Origin: CAVTAV01 sp963732795
Lineage (GTDB): Bacteria; Pseudomonadota; Alphaproteobacteria; CAVTAV01
DNA: 64,000 nucleotides
NCBI GenBank assembly: GCA_963732795.1
Contig: CAVTAV010000006.1
Coordinates: 434,001-498,000, forward strand
Direction: 5' to 3'
Below are positions 35,961 to 44,601 of this stretch, piece after piece. A program made the translations under genes and the position numbers. How positions within the stretch are numbered: position 1 is the stretch's first letter; each line of letters starts with the position of its first letter. Under the pieces are notes generated by a model that was not told where the DNA came from, ran no database searches, and was given only the letters and a program-made list of their open reading frames with translations.

Positions 35961-37267
35961 TTACAGAATGAACCGGGTCAGATCGGCGTTCTCTTTGAGG
36001 TCGCCGACATGCTCGCGGACATAGTCGGCATCGATCTCGATGGTCTCGCCGGTCTTGTCCGCCGCCGCGAAGCTGATGTCGTCGAGGACGCGCTCCATGA
36101 CCGTATGAAGCCGGCGTGCCCCGATGTTTTCGACCGAACCGTTGACCTCGGCCGCGATGGCGGCGATCTCGGCGATGGCGTCTTCCTTGAAATCGAGGGT
36201 GACGCCCTCGGTGTCCATCAGCGCGACATATTGCTTGATCAAGCTGTGCTGCGGCTCGGTGAGGATGCGCTTGAAGTCGTCCCGGGTGAGCGCGGCGAGC
36301 TCGACCCGGATCGGCAATCGGCCCTGCAATTCCGGCAGAAGATCCGACGGCTTCGCCACGCTGAACGCGCCGCTCGCGATGAAGAGCACATGATCGGTCT
36401 TGACCGAGCCGTGCTTCGTGGAGACGGTCGTGCCTTCGATCAGCGGCAGCAGGTCCCGCTGCACGCCTTCGCGGCTGACATCGGCGCCGCCGCGGCCCTC
36501 CCGTGCGCAGATCTTGTCGATCTCGTCGAGGAAGACGATGCCGTGGTTCTCGACCGAGCTGATGGCGTCGCGGATGAGGGATTCCTGGTCGAGAAGCTTG
36601 TCGCTTTCCTCCGCCATCAGCGGTCCATGAGCGTCCTCGACGGTCAAGCGCCGCGGCTTGGTGCGCTGGCCGAACGCTTTGCCGAAAATGTCGCCCAAAT
36701 TGACCATGCTCATGCTGGCGCCAGGCATGCCGGGGATTTCGAAGCTCGGCATGCCGCCGCTCGAATCGGCAAGGTCCAGCTCGATCTCCTTGTCGTCCAG
36801 TTCGCCGTTGCGGAGCCGCGCCCGGAAATTCTCCCGTGTCTCCGGACTCGCGTTCTTGCCGACCAGCGCATCCAGAACCCGGTTCTCGGCATTGAGCTCG
36901 GCCTTGGCCTGGACCTCCTTGCGGCGTTTCTCGCGTACCATGAAGATCGCGACCTCCAGGAGATCGCGGATGATCTGCTCGACATCGCGGCCGACATAGC
37001 CGACCTCGGTGAACTTGGTCGCCTCGACCTTCATGAAGGGCGCGTCGGCGAGCTTGGCGAGACGCCGCGAGATTTCCGTCTTGCCGACGCCGGTCGGTCC
37101 GATCATCAGGATATTCTTCGGCAGCACCTCCTCGCGCATGGCTTCGGGGAGCTGTTGGCGGCGCCAGCGGTTGCGGAGCGCGATGGCGACGGCGCGCTTT
37201 GCGTCCTTCTGGCCGATGATATGACGGTCGAGTTCGGAAACGATCTCGCGGGGGAAAACGCACTCAT
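35961..37267 (-). CDS. hslU: ATP-dependent protease ATPase subunit HslU, frame-disrupted
   Basis: AAA+ unfoldase of the HslUV protease. MSAFSPREIVSELDRHIIGQ, Walker A GPTGVGKTE, EATKFTEVGYVGRDVE pore-loop region, VFLDEIDKI (Walker B), a sensor region LQGRLPIRVEL and C-terminal LTRFIL, whose tail docks in HslV. One base is missing near 37250: a run of five C after TTTT should be six. With it restored the length is 435 residues. The start overlaps the hslV stop (ATGA). Confidence 0.95.
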
Positions 37268-37830
37268 TCGGTGTCCAGCGATTCGAGCGTGATATTGCGG
37301 TTGGTGTAGATGCAGATATCGGCGGCGATTTCCAGCGCCCTGCGGGCGATCGCCTCGGCGTCCTGATCGGTATCGATCAAGGCGCGGGCGGCGGCGAGGG
37401 CGTAAGGTCCGCCGGAGCCGATGCCGATCAACCCGTCTTCGGGCTCGAGCACGTCGCCGGTGCCGGTGAGGATCAGGCTGGTCGCGGAATCGGCGACCGC
37501 CATCACCGCTTCGAGGCGGCGGAGATAGCGGTCGGTGCGCCAATCCTTGGCAAGCTCGACGCAGGCGCGGGTGAGCTGAGCGGGAAAGCGCTCCAGCTTG
37601 TTCTCCAGGCGCTCGAAAAGCGTGAAGGCATCGGCGGTCGCGCCGGCGAAGCCCGCCAGGATCTTGCCGTTGCCGAGCCGGCGCACCTTCTTGGCCCCGG
37701 CCTTCAGCACCGTATTGCCGAGGGTCACCTGACCGTCGCCGGCGATCACGACCTTGCCGCCCTTGCGGACGGACAGAATCGTCGTGCCGTGCCAACTCGA
37801 TGCCGGCGAATTCGTGTCGGATTGGGTCAA
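37264..37830 (-). CDS. hslV: ATP-dependent protease proteolytic subunit HslV
   Basis: Threonine peptidase, 188 residues. The pro-segment ends before the nucleophile in WHGTTILSVRKG; GDGQVTLGNTVLK, GKILAGFAGATADAF and GIGSGGPYALAAARAL are family motifs. It forms the first gene of hslVU on the minus strand. ATG at 37830. Confidence 0.96.
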   Translation of the reverse strand: MTQSDTNSPASSWHGTTILSVRKGGKVVIAGDGQVTLGNTVLKAGAKKVRRLGNGKILAGFAGATADAFTLFERLENKLERFPAQLTRACVELAKDWRTDRYLRRLEAVMAVADSATSLILTGTGDVLEPEDGLIGIGSGGPYALAAARALIDTDQDAEAIARRALEIAADICIYTNRNITLESLDTE

Positions 37831-37949
37831 GCGCGCTACGCCTTGTTGTTGTTCTGTATCACACCCTGCCCGGCAAGGAGGGCGCGGGCAGGCCCTTCAT
37901 GTGGCCTTTTGGGCGCTCGGGTCAAGGGCTTGCGGCGGCACCACCCCGG

Positions 37950-38444
37950 TCAGTCCCGGAGTTCTTCGAACAGAATCATGAGCCTCTCGTCGAACGTCGT
38001 CTCCCGGAACCGGCGGTAGCCGAGGCGCTCGGCGAGCCGGAGCGACGGCTCGTTCGGCGAGTCGACCATCGCGACCGTGCGCGTGATGCCGATGGTCGCG
38101 TCGAACCAGGCGACGATCGCCTGCATCGCTTCCGTCGCCAATCCCTTGCCCTGGTGGGACTTGGCGATCGTCCACATCGCTTCGGGCGCGGAATCGAAAT
38201 CCGGGCCGATGCCGCGCTCGAAATAGTTGAAGCCGGCTTCGCCGACGAGATCCCCGGTCGCGCGGTCGAAGGCGAGCAAATTGCCGAACCCGAAAAGACT
38301 GTGATGGCCGATCGAGCGCAACAGCCGGGTCCAGGCGGCATCCCGCCGAACACTCTCCACCGGCAGCTCGGACCGAAACGCGGCATAGGCGTCTAAGTCC
38401 CGCCGTTCATGGAGGCGCAGGATCAGCCGCTCGGTTTCGATCAT
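37950..38444 (-). CDS. GNAT family N-acetyltransferase
   Basis: 164 residues of the RimJ/RimL-like acetyltransferase group: ETERLILRLHERRDLDAY at the N-terminus, the acetyl-CoA loop HQGKGLATEAMQAIVAWF, and SLRLAERLGYRRFRE. Acceptor unknown. The ATG at 38444 is preferred to a TTG seven codons upstream. It is upstream of hslV on the same strand with a gap of about 120 bases. Confidence 0.85.
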   Translation of the reverse strand: MIETERLILRLHERRDLDAYAAFRSELPVESVRRDAAWTRLLRSIGHHSLFGFGNLLAFDRATGDLVGEAGFNYFERGIGPDFDSAPEAMWTIAKSHQGKGLATEAMQAIVAWFDATIGITRTVAMVDSPNEPSLRLAERLGYRRFRETTFDERLMILFEELRD

Positions 38445-38567
38445 AGTGGGCGTTCCATTCTTCAAGGCCTATCTATCGCCTTGCCGTCTTACATACTGGC
38501 CCGGCGTCGTTCTTCCTGATATACCGCCGCCGAACCCCTCATGTCTCGAACGGCTTGGGACGAATTC

Positions 38568-39161
38568 ATGCGCAAGGCAAGCGTCGAGCGAAAGACCAAG
38601 GAGACCTCCGTCGCGGTCACGGTGAACCTCGACGGCACGGGCGTCTACGACGTCTCGACCGGCATCGGCTTTCTCGATCACATGCTGGAGCAGCTCTCGC
38701 GCCATTCGCTGATGGATTTGACGGTCAAGGCCGAGGGCGACCTCCACATCGATTTCCACCACACCACCGAGGACACCGGCATCGTGATCGGCCAGGCGGT
38801 CGCCGAGGCTCTCGGCGAGCGGAAGGGTATTACGCGTTACGGCTCCGCAACGATCCCCATGGACGAGACCTGCACGCGGGTTTCGATCGATCTGTCGAAC
38901 CGGCCTTACCTTGTGTGGAAGGTCGACTTCACCAAGCCGAAGCTCGGCGAGATGGACACGGAGCTGTTCAAGGAATGGTTTCAGGCCTTCGCCCAGGCGG
39001 CCGGCGCGACCTTGCATATCGAATGTCTCTACGGCGAGAACAACCATCACATCGTCGAGTCCTGCTTCAAGGGCTTGGCGCGGAGCCTGCGCCAGGCCTC
39101 GGAGCTCGATCCCCGCAAACCGGACGCCGTTCCCTCCACCAAAGGGCGGCTCGCGAGCTGA
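38568..39161 (+). CDS. hisB: imidazoleglycerol-phosphate dehydratase
   Basis: Histidine synthesis. 197 residues: RKTKETSVAV, DVSTGIGFLDHMLEQL, the metal sites HIDFHHTTEDTG and NNHHIVE, and a C-terminal PSTKG. The ATG at 38568 is preferred because family members start near (M)RKASVERKTKE; an in-frame ATG at 38541 would add nine residues. First gene of hisB-DUF2628-hisH-hisA-hisF-hisE-HIT. Confidence 0.95.
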   Translation: MRKASVERKTKETSVAVTVNLDGTGVYDVSTGIGFLDHMLEQLSRHSLMDLTVKAEGDLHIDFHHTTEDTGIVIGQAVAEALGERKGITRYGSATIPMDETCTRVSIDLSNRPYLVWKVDFTKPKLGEMDTELFKEWFQAFAQAAGATLHIECLYGENNHHIVESCFKGLARSLRQASELDPRKPDAVPSTKGRLAS

Positions 39162-39164
39162 GTC

Positions 39165-39587
39165 ATGCGGGTTTATACGGTTCACGAGAACCCGGGCTAT
39201 TTCGACGATCGCCGGATCGTCCTGGTCAAGGAAGGTTTTTCCTGGCCGGTGATGTTCGCGTCGATCTTCATCCTGCCGACGATCATCTGGGCGATTTACC
39301 GCCGGGTCTGGCTCGGTCTCGTGGTCTATCTTCTCGCCGGCCTCGGCCTCGCCGTCATCGAGACCCTGATCGGAGCCGCATCGCCGGCGTCGAGCGCGTT
39401 GAACCTGGTCTATATTCTTCTCGTCGCGGCGGAAGCGAATGACTGGCGCCGCCGGTCGCTCAACGCCCGCGGCTATCGCGAGACCGGCGTCGTGATCGGC
39501 GAAAGCCTGGTCGACGCCGAGACGCGTTATTTCTCGAACACCGCGTCGCCCGCGCCCCCGTCGAATACCGCCCCGGAAGCCGCATGA
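39165..39587 (+). CDS. DUF2628 domain membrane protein
   Basis: 140 residues. YTVHENP and VLVKEGFSWP at the N-terminus, then two or three hydrophobic segments (about 28-45, 50-66, 75-90) and a polar tail. DUF2628 has no known function. It is set three bases after hisB and its stop overlaps the hisH ATG, so it is translated with the histidine operon, a recurrent place for this family in alphaproteobacteria. No histidine-pathway motif is present. Confidence 0.82.
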   Translation: MRVYTVHENPGYFDDRRIVLVKEGFSWPVMFASIFILPTIIWAIYRRVWLGLVVYLLAGLGLAVIETLIGAASPASSALNLVYILLVAAEANDWRRRSLNARGYRETGVVIGESLVDAETRYFSNTASPAPPSNTAPEAA

Positions 39588-40234
39588 ACGTCGCCATCAT
39601 CGATTACGGCTCCGGCAACCTCCGCTCCGCCGCCAAGGCCTTCGAGCGCGCCGCCCGCGAACAAGGCCTCGACGTCGATGTGCTTGTCACCTCGCGCGCC
39701 TCGGTCGTTGCGGATGCCGACCGGGTGGTGCTGCCCGGCGTCGGCGCGTTCGGAGATTGCCGCCGCGGGGTCGAGGCGCTGCCCGGCATGCTCGACGCGC
39801 TGCAGGAGGCGGTCCATGTCAAGGCGCGGCCGTTTCTCGGCATCTGCATCGGGATGCAGCTCATGGCCGATCGCGGGCTGGAGCATGGCGAACATCCGGG
39901 CTTCGGCTGGGTCCCCGGGACCGTGACGGCGCTGAAACCGTCGGATCCCCACCTCAAAGTCCCCCATATGGGCTGGAACGACCTGACCTTCACGCCCGCC
40001 GCCAAAACCCACCCGGTTCTGAAGACCCTCGGCACCGGGTGCCACGCCTATTTCGTCCATGGCTACGGCATGCGCTGCGACGTCGCGAGCGATGTCCTGG
40101 CCGAGGTCGATTACGGCGGGCCGGTCACCGCGATCATCGGCCGCGACAATATGATCGGCACCCAGTTCCACCCCGAAAAGAGCCAGGATGTCGGCCTTCG
40201 CCTGATCGCCAATTTTCTGCATTGGAAGCCATGA
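39584..40234 (+). CDS. hisH: imidazole glycerol phosphate synthase subunit HisH (glutaminase)
   Basis: Glutamine amidotransferase supplying ammonia to HisF. 216 residues: IIDYGSGNLRS, LPGVGAFGDC, nucleophile C88 in GICIGMQL, and the His-Glu pair in TQFHPEKSQ near the C-terminus. ATGA overlap with DUF2628 upstream and with hisA downstream. Confidence 0.97.
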   Translation: MNVAIIDYGSGNLRSAAKAFERAAREQGLDVDVLVTSRASVVADADRVVLPGVGAFGDCRRGVEALPGMLDALQEAVHVKARPFLGICIGMQLMADRGLEHGEHPGFGWVPGTVTALKPSDPHLKVPHMGWNDLTFTPAAKTHPVLKTLGTGCHAYFVHGYGMRCDVASDVLAEVDYGGPVTAIIGRDNMIGTQFHPEKSQDVGLRLIANFLHWKP

Positions 40235-40965
40235 TTCTCTATCCCGCCATCGATCTCAAAGACGGCAAATGCGTCCGCCTGTGGAAGGGCGAGATGGCGC
40301 GGGCGACCGTGTTCAACGACGACCCGCCCGAGCAGGCCCAATCGTTCCAGAACGCGGGCTGCCGCTGGCTTCATATCGTCGATCTGAACGGCGCCTTCGC
40401 GGGCCATCCGGTGAATGCCGGGGTGGTCGAGGCGATCCTGAAAGCGGTGGAGATCCCGGTGCAGTTGGGCGGCGGCATCCGAGACATCGCGACCATCGAA
40501 CGCTGGCTCGAAGTCGGCGTCTCTCGGGTAATCCTCGGCACGCTCGCCGTGCGCGCGCCCGCTGTCGTCAAGGAGGCCTGCCGCCGTTTCGAGGGCAAGG
40601 TCGCGGTCGGCATCGACGCGCGCCAGGGCCGGGTCGCTGTCGAGGGCTGGGCCGAGGAATCCGATATCAGCGCTGGGGATCTCGCCAAGGAATTCGAGGA
40701 TGCCGGCGCGGCCGCGATCATCCATACCGATATCGAGCGCGACGGCGCGTCGGCCGGGCTCAACATTACGGCGACTGTCGCCTTGGCCGAAACCGTGTCG
40801 CTTCCGGTGATCGCCTCGGGCGGCGTCGGCTCGCTCGAGGATTTGCATCGCCTCAAATCGGCCGCCAACGAGTCGGACGGCGATATCGACGGCGTCATCG
40901 TCGGCCGGGCGCTTTATGACGGCGCGGTCGACATTCCCTCCGCGCTCGCCGCGCTCGAAGGCTAG
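40231..40965 (+). CDS. hisA: 1-(5-phosphoribosyl)-5-[(5-phosphoribosylamino)methylideneamino]imidazole-4-carboxamide isomerase
   Basis: (Beta/alpha)8 barrel isomerase of histidine synthesis. 244 residues: YPAIDLKDGKCVRL with D8, LHIVDLNGAF, LGGGIRD, IHTDIERDG and IASGGVGSLEDL. ATG overlaps the hisH stop. hisF follows after five bases. Confidence 0.97.
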   Translation: MILYPAIDLKDGKCVRLWKGEMARATVFNDDPPEQAQSFQNAGCRWLHIVDLNGAFAGHPVNAGVVEAILKAVEIPVQLGGGIRDIATIERWLEVGVSRVILGTLAVRAPAVVKEACRRFEGKVAVGIDARQGRVAVEGWAEESDISAGDLAKEFEDAGAAAIIHTDIERDGASAGLNITATVALAETVSLPVIASGGVGSLEDLHRLKSAANESDGDIDGVIVGRALYDGAVDIPSALAALEG

Positions 40966-40970
40966 CGATC

Positions 40971-41738
40971 ATGCTTAAAGTCCGTGTCATTCCCTGCCTC
41001 GACGTAATGAACGGCCGCGTGGTCAAGGGCGTCGAATATGTCGGCCACCGCGACGCCGGCGATCCCATCGAGCAGGCCAAGATCTACGACGCCGACGGCG
41101 CGGACGAGATGTGCTATCTCGACATCACCGCCTCCAGCGACAATCGCGATCCGCTGTTCGACGTCGTCAAGGGGACCGCCGAGCAATGCTTCATGCCGCT
41201 CACCGTCGGCGGCGGCGTGCGCACCATCGACGATATGAGAAAACTTCTCCTCGCCGGCGCGGACAAGGTCTCGGTCATGACCGCCGCGATCAAGCGGCCG
41301 GAGATCATCAGGGAAGGCGCCGAGAAATTCGGCTCGCAATGCATCGTCTGCGCGATCGACGCCAAGCGCACCGGCCCCGGCAAATGGGAGGTCCATACCC
41401 ATGGCGGCCGGGAGGCGACCGGCGTCGATGCCGTCATGCATGCCCGCCGCGCGGCCGAGCTCGGCGCCGGCGAGATTCTGCTCACCTCCATGGACCGCGA
41501 CGGCACCAAGGACGGCTACGACCTGGAGCTGACCCGCACCATCGCCAATGCCGTATCGATCCCGGTCATCGCCTCGGGCGGCGTCGGCAACCTCCAGCAT
41601 CTGATCGACGGCGTGCTGATCGGTCATGCCAACGCCGTGCTCGCCGCCTCGATCTTCCATTTCGGCGAGTTCTCGATCGGCGAGGCCAAGGCGACCATGC
41701 GCGCGGCCGGGGTTCCGGTGCGCGGGCCGGGGGAGTAA
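40971..41738 (+). CDS. hisF: imidazole glycerol phosphate synthase subunit HisF
   Basis: Cyclase partner of HisH. 255 residues: VIPCLDVMNGRVVKGV with D11, YLDITASS, VGGGVRTIDDMRKLL, LLTSMDRDGTKDGYDLEL with the second aspartate, and IASGGVGNL. Complete and in the usual operon place. Confidence 0.98.
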   Translation: MLKVRVIPCLDVMNGRVVKGVEYVGHRDAGDPIEQAKIYDADGADEMCYLDITASSDNRDPLFDVVKGTAEQCFMPLTVGGGVRTIDDMRKLLLAGADKVSVMTAAIKRPEIIREGAEKFGSQCIVCAIDAKRTGPGKWEVHTHGGREATGVDAVMHARRAAELGAGEILLTSMDRDGTKDGYDLELTRTIANAVSIPVIASGGVGNLQHLIDGVLIGHANAVLAASIFHFGEFSIGEAKATMRAAGVPVRGPGE

Positions 41739-41760
41739 TCTCGCCGCAAAGGACGGACGT

Positions 41761-42096
41761 ATGGCCCACGACTTCTCGACCCTGAGCTCCCTATTCGACG
41801 TGATCGAGTCCCGTAAGGGCGGCGATCCGGGCGCGAGCTATGTCGCGGGGCTCTTGAAGGACGGCAAGGGCAAGATCGCCCGCAAGCTCGGCGAGGAGGC
41901 GATCGAATCCATGGTCGCCGCGCTCGCCGATGGGAAAGAGGCGCTGGTCGCGGAATCCGCCGATCTCCTGTTCCATCTTCTGGTGCTTTGGGCGGCCTGC
42001 GGCGTCGCGCCCGAGGACGTCATGGCCGAGCTCAAGCGCCGTGAAGGCACTTCGGGGCTCGAGGAAAAGAAGCGGCGGGGGAAGAAGACGGACTAA
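41761..42096 (+). CDS. hisE: phosphoribosyl-ATP diphosphatase
   Basis: Hydrolyses PR-ATP, the second step of histidine synthesis. 111 residues, all-alpha MazG-like: SYVAGLLKDGKGKIARKLGEEA, then ESADLLFHLLVL. A lysine/arginine-rich tail (EEKKRRGKKTD) follows. The separate hisE and hisI arrangement is normal in this class. ATG at 41761. Confidence 0.95.
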   Translation: MAHDFSTLSSLFDVIESRKGGDPGASYVAGLLKDGKGKIARKLGEEAIESMVAALADGKEALVAESADLLFHLLVLWAACGVAPEDVMAELKRREGTSGLEEKKRRGKKTD

Positions 42097-42116
42097 ACGG
42101 CCAAGGAGGCGATGTG

Positions 42117-42479
42117 ATGGCTTACGACAAGGACAACATCTTCGCCAAAATTCTGCGCGGCGAGATTCCCTGCAAGAAGGTCTATGAGGACGAATTCGCC
42201 CTCGCCTTCCACGACATCAATCCCCAGGCCCCGGTCCATGTCCTGGTGGTGCCGAAAGGCGATTTCGTCAGCCTGGACGATTTCTCCGCCAACGCCCCGC
42301 CGGCCCTCGTGACCGGCTTCCTCCGCGCCGTCGGCGAAGTCGCCCGCAAGCTCGACCTACCGAAGGACGGCTACCGCGTCCTCGCCAATATCGGCGCGAA
42401 TGCCGGCCAGGAAGTGCCGCATCTGCACTTCCATATCTTCGCCGGAAAGCCGTTGGGGCCGATGTTGACGCGGGAATAG
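42117..42479 (+). CDS. HIT family (HinT-like) nucleotide hydrolase
   Basis: 120 residues of the HinT branch: IFAKILRGEIPCKKVYED, FHDINPQAPVHVLVVPK and the histidine triad H102, H104, H106 in EVPHLHFHIFAG. HinT enzymes hydrolyse adenosine phosphoramidates. The ATG at 42117 has AAGGAGG at ideal spacing; a GTG one codon upstream is too close. Last gene of the his operon. Confidence 0.93.
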   Translation: MAYDKDNIFAKILRGEIPCKKVYEDEFALAFHDINPQAPVHVLVVPKGDFVSLDDFSANAPPALVTGFLRAVGEVARKLDLPKDGYRVLANIGANAGQEVPHLHFHIFAGKPLGPMLTRE

Positions 42480-42500
42480 CGCTCGAGCATCACGCTACAC

Positions 42501-42622
42501 CGGTCATCCCGGAAGCCGGTTTGCCCGGCATCTCTGATGCCGTTGGCAAACGGAGCTATCCGGGATTTATTGTCGCTGGCGCGCGCACGTGACTTGGATC
42601 CCGGCTCAAGGCCGGGATGACG
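42501..42622 (-). repeat. 122-base dispersed repeat, copy B
   Basis: Inverted copy of the element at 11343-11464, the same length. On the minus strand it begins CGTCATCCCGG and its right end is CCGGGATGACCG. It lies between the convergent HIT and PfkB genes, as copy A lies between convergent holA and parB. It contains no open frame of note. Confidence 0.8.
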
Positions 42623-42649
42623 CTGATTGAAGATGGTGAGACCGGAGTC

Positions 42650-43642
42650 TCACCCCAGCTTTGCCTTCATCAACTCCTTATACGGCGTCTCCGGCCGGGC
42701 GCCGACATGGCTGATGACCTCGGCGGCGGCGATGCAGCCGAGGCGGCCGCAGTCGGGCAGGCTCTTGCCGTGGGTGAGGCCGTAGAGGAAGCCGGCGGCG
42801 TACATGTCGCCGGCACCCGTGGTGTCGACGACATTAACGCCCTTTTCGGCATCGACGACATGGATTTCGTCGCCGGAGATCACGACCGAGCCCTTCTCGC
42901 TGCGGGTCAGCGCGGCGAAGCGGCAATCTTTGCGGACATATTGTAGGGCTTCGTCGAAATCCTTCGCCTCGTAAAGCGAAGTGATCTCCGCCTCGTTGGC
43001 GAACAGAATGTCGATCTGGTTCTTGACGAGCGCCCGGAATTCCTCCCGGTAGCGGTCGACGCAGAACGCATCCGACAGGGTCAGCGCGACCTTGCGGCCG
43101 GCGGCATGGGCGATGTCGGTCGCCTTGCGGAACGCCTTCTTGGCTTCCGGCGGATCCCAGAGATAGCCCTCGAGATAGGTCACCTGCGCGCTCTCGACGA
43201 GGCTCGCATCGACATCGTCCGGGCCCAGCGCCTGGCAGGCGCCGAGAAAGGTGTTCATGGTGCGCTGGGCGTCCGGCGTCACCAGGATCAGGCAGCGCGC
43301 GGTCGGCAGCCCATCGGTTGCGGGCGGCGTGTTGTAGGCGACATGGAGCGCGCGGATGTCGTGGGCGAAGACGTCGCCGAGCTGGTCGTTGCGGACCTTG
43401 CCGATGAAGCCGGCCTTGCCGCCGAAGGACGCGAGCCCGGCGATGGTGTTCGCCGCCGATCCGCCCGAAGCCTCGATCGCCGGCTCCATCAGACCGTAAA
43501 GCTCGGTGGCCCGCTCGGCGTCGATCAAGGTCATCGCGCCCTTGGCGATCTTCTGCTCGGCAAGAAAGGCGTCGCTCGAATGGGCGATCACGTCGACGAT
43601 GGCGTTCCCGATGCCGACGACGTCCAGTGTCGGGTTTGACAT
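42650..43642 (-). CDS. PfkB family kinase, adenosine kinase-like
   Basis: 330 residues of the ribokinase/PfkB fold: VVGIGNAIVDVIA at the N-terminus, GGSAANTIAGLASFGG, GKVRNDQLG, and the C-terminal VVDTTGAGDMYAAGFLYG with the catalytic aspartate. The GNAIVD start is typical of the alphaproteobacterial adenosine-kinase-like group; substrate preference cannot be fixed from sequence. Monocistronic, divergent from the EI24 gene. Confidence 0.9.
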   Translation of the reverse strand: MSNPTLDVVGIGNAIVDVIAHSSDAFLAEQKIAKGAMTLIDAERATELYGLMEPAIEASGGSAANTIAGLASFGGKAGFIGKVRNDQLGDVFAHDIRALHVAYNTPPATDGLPTARCLILVTPDAQRTMNTFLGACQALGPDDVDASLVESAQVTYLEGYLWDPPEAKKAFRKATDIAHAAGRKVALTLSDAFCVDRYREEFRALVKNQIDILFANEAEITSLYEAKDFDEALQYVRKDCRFAALTRSEKGSVVISGDEIHVVDAEKGVNVVDTTGAGDMYAAGFLYGLTHGKSLPDCGRLGCIAAAEVISHVGARPETPYKELMKAKLG

Positions 43643-43815
43643 GTATTAGGTTCCCACTTTTGTTGTGCCGGTTACCCTGGGATTGGCCCGGCGTCTTAAG
43701 GTCGGCGGGCAGTATAAGGAGGATCGGCGGCGCAACAAGCCCCCCGTCTCAAATCACTGGACGGGCCCCCTCCCGCCCGGCACAGTCGGGGCGGTTACGA
43801 GAGGAGGACGAGACC

Positions 43816-44502
43816 ATGCGGGTCGGCCGCGCTCTGTCGCTCGCCGTGCACCAGCTCTCCGATCCGGCCTGCCGCCGGGTGCTGTTCCTCGGGATCGGGC
43901 TGTCGCTGATCGTCTTCGCCGCGCTTGCGGCGCTGACCGTGGTCGGCATCCATTACGTGCCGGCGACCCCCTGGCACTGGCTCGACGATCTCGTCGCGCT
44001 CGGCGGCGCGGTCGGCTTTCTGATCGCGATGTGGCTGCTGTTCCCGGCCGTGGTCAGCATGTTCGTCGGGGTGCTCCTGGACGACGTCGCCGAGGCGGTG
44101 GAGCGCCGGTATTATCCGGACGACCCGCCGGGCCGCGCGCCGTCGCTCATGCGCGCAATGATGCTCTCGGTCCGGTTGATGCTGGTTCTGGTGGTGCTCA
44201 ATATCCTGGTCCTGCCGCTCTATATCGTGGCGTTCTTCGTGCCCTTTCTGAGCCTCGGGATCTATCTCGTGCTGAACGGCTATTTGCTCGGCCGGGAGTA
44301 TTTCGAGCTGGTCGCGACCCGTCACATGACCCCGCGCGAGGCGACTATGCTCCGGCGGTTCCGGCGTGGCCGGGTCTTCGTCGCGGGGCTCGTCGTCGCC
44401 GGTCTGTTCGCGATCCCCATCGTCAATCTCCTGGCCCCGATCGTCGGCGCCGCCTTCATGATGCACGTCTACAAGGGCCTGCCCGGCTCCGAACGTCGTT
44501 AA
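43816..44502 (+). CDS. EI24 domain (CysZ-like) membrane protein
   Basis: 228 residues, about four to five hydrophobic segments (about 24-46, 58-85, 112-145, 190-218). AVHQLSDPACRRVLF at the start, then DDVAEAVERRYYP and LGREYFELVATRHM, which match the EI24/CysZ family. CysZ takes up sulfate in enterics; here no cysteine genes are adjacent, so transport of sulfate is not supported. GAGAGGAGG lies before the ATG at 43816. Confidence 0.82.
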   Translation: MRVGRALSLAVHQLSDPACRRVLFLGIGLSLIVFAALAALTVVGIHYVPATPWHWLDDLVALGGAVGFLIAMWLLFPAVVSMFVGVLLDDVAEAVERRYYPDDPPGRAPSLMRAMMLSVRLMLVLVVLNILVLPLYIVAFFVPFLSLGIYLVLNGYLLGREYFELVATRHMTPREATMLRRFRRGRVFVAGLVVAGLFAIPIVNLLAPIVGAAFMMHVYKGLPGSERR

Positions 44503-44503
44503 A

Positions 44504-44519
44504 TAACCGTTTACGGTTA
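44504..44519. promoter_or_regulatory. 16-base perfect palindrome upstream of the first bactofilin
   Basis: TAACCGT-TT-ACGGTTA, seven-base arms and a two-base centre, immediately after the EI24 stop and about 80 bases before the bactofilin ATG. No U-rich run follows, so it looks more like an operator than a terminator. The binding protein is unknown. Confidence 0.35.
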
Positions 44520-44601
44520 ATCACTTATGGTTACGTGCTTGGCAACCATCGACCCCGGCCACTCCGGCTCGTCGATAGGATGTCGGACGAGGGCCAGAAA
44601 T

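Noticed and set aside
36009..37292. A 427-codon plus-strand open frame across hslU
   Set aside because: It is the shadow of hslU; HslU motifs are clear on the minus strand and high GC leaves antisense frames open.
37860..37895. CCTGCCC/GGGCAGG hairpin between the GNAT gene and hslV
   Set aside because: The loop is long and no T run follows in either direction, so a terminator is not supported.
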